In this document: positions 4,865 to 6,545 of the stretch, piece after piece
Numbering within the stretch: the first letter of the stretch is position 1
Layout: every line of letters starts with the position of its first letter
NCBI GenBank assembly: GCA_021798855.1
Contig: JAJZBP010000115.1
Span: forward strand, 1 to 6,545
DNA: 6,545 bases
Direction: 5' to 3'
DNA from: Bacillota bacterium
Lineage (GTDB): Bacteria; Bacillota; Sulfobacillia; JAJZIM01; JAJZBP01
Notes under the pieces: model-generated
What the model saw: the letters and a program-made list of their open reading frames with translations, nothing else
What the model was told of the DNA's origin: nothing
Databases searched by the model: none
Made by a program: the position numbers and the translations under genes

Positions 4865-6461
4865 CTAACCCTCAAGCTGTCCGACAGCCCAAAGTACCCG
4901 CCGTAATGCTGGAGTCCTGCCGTGAGCGGTGTACCGTTCCCTTGATTGACGACACCCTGGACTCGGGGCTTGCACCCCGCGGCCCCCAATGGGGGCGACC
5001 GAATCGCTTCGGCCTTGGACTGAGGCTGCCGACGAAACAGCAGCGGCATCGTCTCGGTTCCCGGTCTCCTTCCGGCGACGGAACCGCTCCAGGAGGATTT
5101 CCTTGATCCGTTCCTTGGGTGTCCAAAGCCGGATTTCGCAGATCTCCAACCGTTGGAGCAGGTTCATTCCGGCTGCAACGTCCGCGTCACCATCCCACCC
5201 GCATTCGAGGCAGTGAAACCGGTCCCCGTGCCGGTTGTCTTTGTGGACATACCCGCACGTCGGAATGGGACAGGTCTGACTGGTGTACGCCGCGTTGACC
5301 GTTTCAAGGCGGGAACCCCCCGCCTGGGTACGAAACTCTAAACGCTCTCTCAGGTGGGAACGCGCCCACCTGGAAACGATCCTGGACAGCTTGCGGCTCT
5401 TGGTCCGCCCCCGCAGGTGGGGCAGGTCTTCCACCACCACGACGGCGGGACGGTCTTTCAGGGCGGTGCGTACCGCCTGGCCCGCCACCTGGGGACGGCG
5501 GCCTCTCCCTGCTGCGCTCAGCAACCGGAGCTTCTTGCCTCCAAGGTTGTTGCGCCGGATGGCCGACGCTTTGGCACCATCCCCTTTCAGTTCGGCTTTC
5601 TTGGCCAATTGGTGCAGCCTGTTCCTCGCCATTCCCGTCGTCGCCGTTTCCTCGGACAGCCGTTCCAGGAGTTTTTCGTAGCCATCGCCATACTTCTCCC
5701 CGGCGGAAGATGCCAGCACCTCTGTCACTCCTGCATCCAAAACCCTTATCTGTCCCGGTGGCGGGAGCTGCCGGCATCTTAACATCGTAGGCCATGTGGA
5801 TAAAAACCGTCTTCCGAAACTCGTCCCAGATCAGCCTGACGTTGCCGCTGATTCTCCCATGCCCCCGCAGGGGAATGATCAGCCGTTTCCTCGGGATCAG
5901 GCCGGCAACCGAAATATACTGCCGCCCTTTGTGTTCAAAGGTCCGGTACAGGGTATTGTCCAGAGCGAAGCTGCGCCGTATTCTAAGCTTGGGTGCTCGC
6001 CCCAAAGATCTCCGCAGCTTCTTGCGCAGGAAGCGAACAACCTCCTTGCGCTCGTTGGGCGAAACGGCGAATCCAGGCTCAGGAGCTTTCCCCTGAACTA
6101 CGGCCCCGATCCGCCCGTAGCTCCGCAAAAGCCAAAAAGCATAACGTCGTTTAGCGCCGTCGAATTGCTTGAAGACCCTGGCTTTAATGTGGGTAGCGGC
6201 AAGGCAGTACTCGATGAATCTTACCAAGGTGCCCACGGCGTCGAAAAGGGCTTGGTCCCGAAGGTGAACGGGAATGCCCTTATGGGACTTAAAGGCATCA
6301 CGGCACTTCCTGGTATTGTCCAGGTAATGCCAAGCCGCTGTCTTGCCAAGATGCCGCAGGAATTCGTCCTTGGCGTCAGCGAAAGCGTTGTGCAGTTGTC
6401 GCAGATCGTTGGCCTTCCCCTTGTTCAGAGGCCGGAACAGGTACTTGGCCGTCCGCTTCAT
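4865..6461 (-). pseudogene. tnpB: TnpB RNA-guided nuclease homologue, frameshifted
   Basis: The first frame (ATG 6461) gives the TnpB N-terminus, from MKRTAKYLFRPLNKGKANDL through LIPRKRLIIPLRGHGRISGN to IHMAYDVKMPA. The family sequence then resumes in the +1 frame (PPPGQIRVLDAGVTEVLASS) at about 5750-5775 and runs to the stop at 4865. The RuvC residues are all present: D in RVLDAGV (5735-5737), E in VVVVEDLPHLRG (5429-5431), and D in DADVAAGMNLL (5180-5182). So is a zinc ribbon, CPIPTCG...FHCLECG. Read through, the product would be about 531 residues, longer than the roughly 400 common in the family, partly from a tail past residue 480 that overlaps the RNA-like region. The start has an ideal site AAGGAGGTGA (6469-6478), seven bases away. 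An ATG at 5785 could start the second frame, but no ribosome binding site precedes it. Intact, the protein would be a guide-dependent DNA endonuclease that helps keep the element at its site. Confidence 0.85.
4871..5044 (-). ncRNA. Candidate omegaRNA (reRNA) scaffold at the tnpB 3' end
   Basis: TnpB nucleases of IS200/IS605 and IS607 elements use a guide RNA made from the tnpB 3' end and the element's right end. Here that stretch, read on the minus strand, holds consecutive stems. They are GCTGCTG/CGGCAGC (5038-5044 with 5025-5031); CCGAA-GCGA-TTCGG (4999-5012); GCCCCC-ATT-GGGGGC (4982-4996); and CGGGGT-GCAA-GCCCCG (4964-4979). A longer-range GAGTCC/GGACTC pair joins 4959-4964 with 4912-4917 and encloses GGTGT/ACACC (4928-4932 with 4952-4956). 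GCTGT-CGG-ACAGC at 4876-4888 is last. GCGA and GCAA are GNRA tetraloops. The bases also encode the last, family-unlike 60 residues of the TnpB frame, as expected where RNA structure dominates. The exact 5' and 3' ends, and therefore the guide, cannot be fixed. Confidence 0.6.
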
Positions 6462-6545
6462 TTCCCGCTCACCTCCTTGGCGGCTTCCTTGAGAGCGTCC
6501 AGCACCTGCTTGTTCTTATGGCTCCGGCTGCCATAGAGCCTGGCC
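6458..6545 (-). CDS. tnpA: IS607-type serine recombinase TnpA, C-terminal 28 residues
   Basis: Only the end of the gene is inside the window: ARLYGSRSHKNKQVLDALKE followed by AAKEVSGK and TGA. The ARLYG-RSHKNK pattern is the usual C-terminus of IS607-family serine recombinases, which carry an N-terminal MerR-like DNA-binding domain and a resolvase catalytic domain, both outside the window. The TGA shares ATGA with the tnpB start, and the tnpB ribosome binding site lies inside this reading frame, so the two are translationally coupled. The assignment rests on this short tail plus the tnpB neighbour. Confidence 0.72.
   Translation of the reverse strand, partial: ARLYGSRSHKNKQVLDALKEAAKEVSGK
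6469..6478 (-). promoter_or_regulatory. Ribosome binding site of tnpB inside tnpA
   Basis: AAGGAGGTGA on the minus strand, seven bases before the tnpB ATG at 6461, within the last codons of tnpA. It decides the tnpB start and supports coupled translation. Confidence 0.8.

Larger units (their letters stand above)
4865..6545 (-). mobile_element. IS607-family insertion sequence, partial (left part outside window)
   Basis: The element consists of a serine-recombinase tnpA (only its 3' end is in the window) overlapping a tnpB gene, with a structured RNA-like right end. IS607 elements carry exactly this pair and, unlike IS200/IS605 elements, use a small serine recombinase; they make no target duplication, so the right boundary cannot be recognised from a direct repeat. 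It must lie at or beyond the tnpB stop at 4865 and before the subtilase start at 4531. The frameshift in tnpB suggests either an ageing copy or a sequence error. Confidence 0.75.

Noticed and set aside
4540..5049. Minus-strand frame of 169 codons between tnpB and the subtilase gene
   Set aside because: It overlaps the tnpB end, the RNA-like region and two palindromes. The peptide is low in family character and the frame is explained by high GC.
5304..5750. Continuation of the first tnpB frame past the frame change
   Set aside because: The Gly/Pro/Arg-rich peptide there has no TnpB similarity; the RuvC motifs are in the other frame over the same bases.

Overview
The window has high GC content and reads as chromosomal DNA of a Gram-positive, probably spore-forming and possibly thermophilic, member of the Bacillota. 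This rests on strong AGGAGGTGA-type ribosome binding sites, two TTG starts placed correctly behind them, an AprX-type subtilase, a DinB-family remnant and an IS607-type element. No species can be named from the sequence. Every gene except a fragment at the extreme left lies on the minus strand, so the window reads naturally from right to left.

Right part (about 4865-6545): most of an IS607-family insertion sequence. The last 28 codons of the serine recombinase TnpA overlap the start of tnpB by ATGA. tnpB is split by a +1 frame change just before its first RuvC aspartate, although the three catalytic acidic residues and the zinc ribbon are all still encoded. The 3' end of tnpB and the sequence around its stop hold a row of small hairpins, two of them closed by GNRA tetraloops on the minus strand. 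This is what an omegaRNA (reRNA) guide scaffold looks like, and it is the most interesting signal in the window. Between the element and the next gene are an AT-rich dyad (12-bp arms, 12-bp spacer) and a perfect GC-rich palindrome.

Middle part (2112-4531): a complete cytoplasmic-type S8 subtilase close to Bacillus AprX, an unrecognised 75-residue charged protein, a 120-bp cluster of inverted repeats, and two tandem genes for very small membrane proteins. The two small proteins share an FPA-x4-GW-x-LI-x2-G core and look like an ancient local duplication.

Left part (1-1763): a metal-dependent amidohydrolase of the imidazolonepropionase/prolidase-like group. One base after its stop comes a DinB-family gene that has lost its middle: the N-terminal third is joined directly, and out of frame, to the C-terminal YLRLLDIPVPSVYGPSADE block. 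Facing it on the plus strand is the C-terminal end of an unidentified protein that enters from outside the window.

The genes do not form one pathway. There is an amidohydrolase-DinB transcription unit, a small-membrane-protein pair, a subtilase unit, and a decaying or frameshifted TnpB element inserted upstream of the subtilase.
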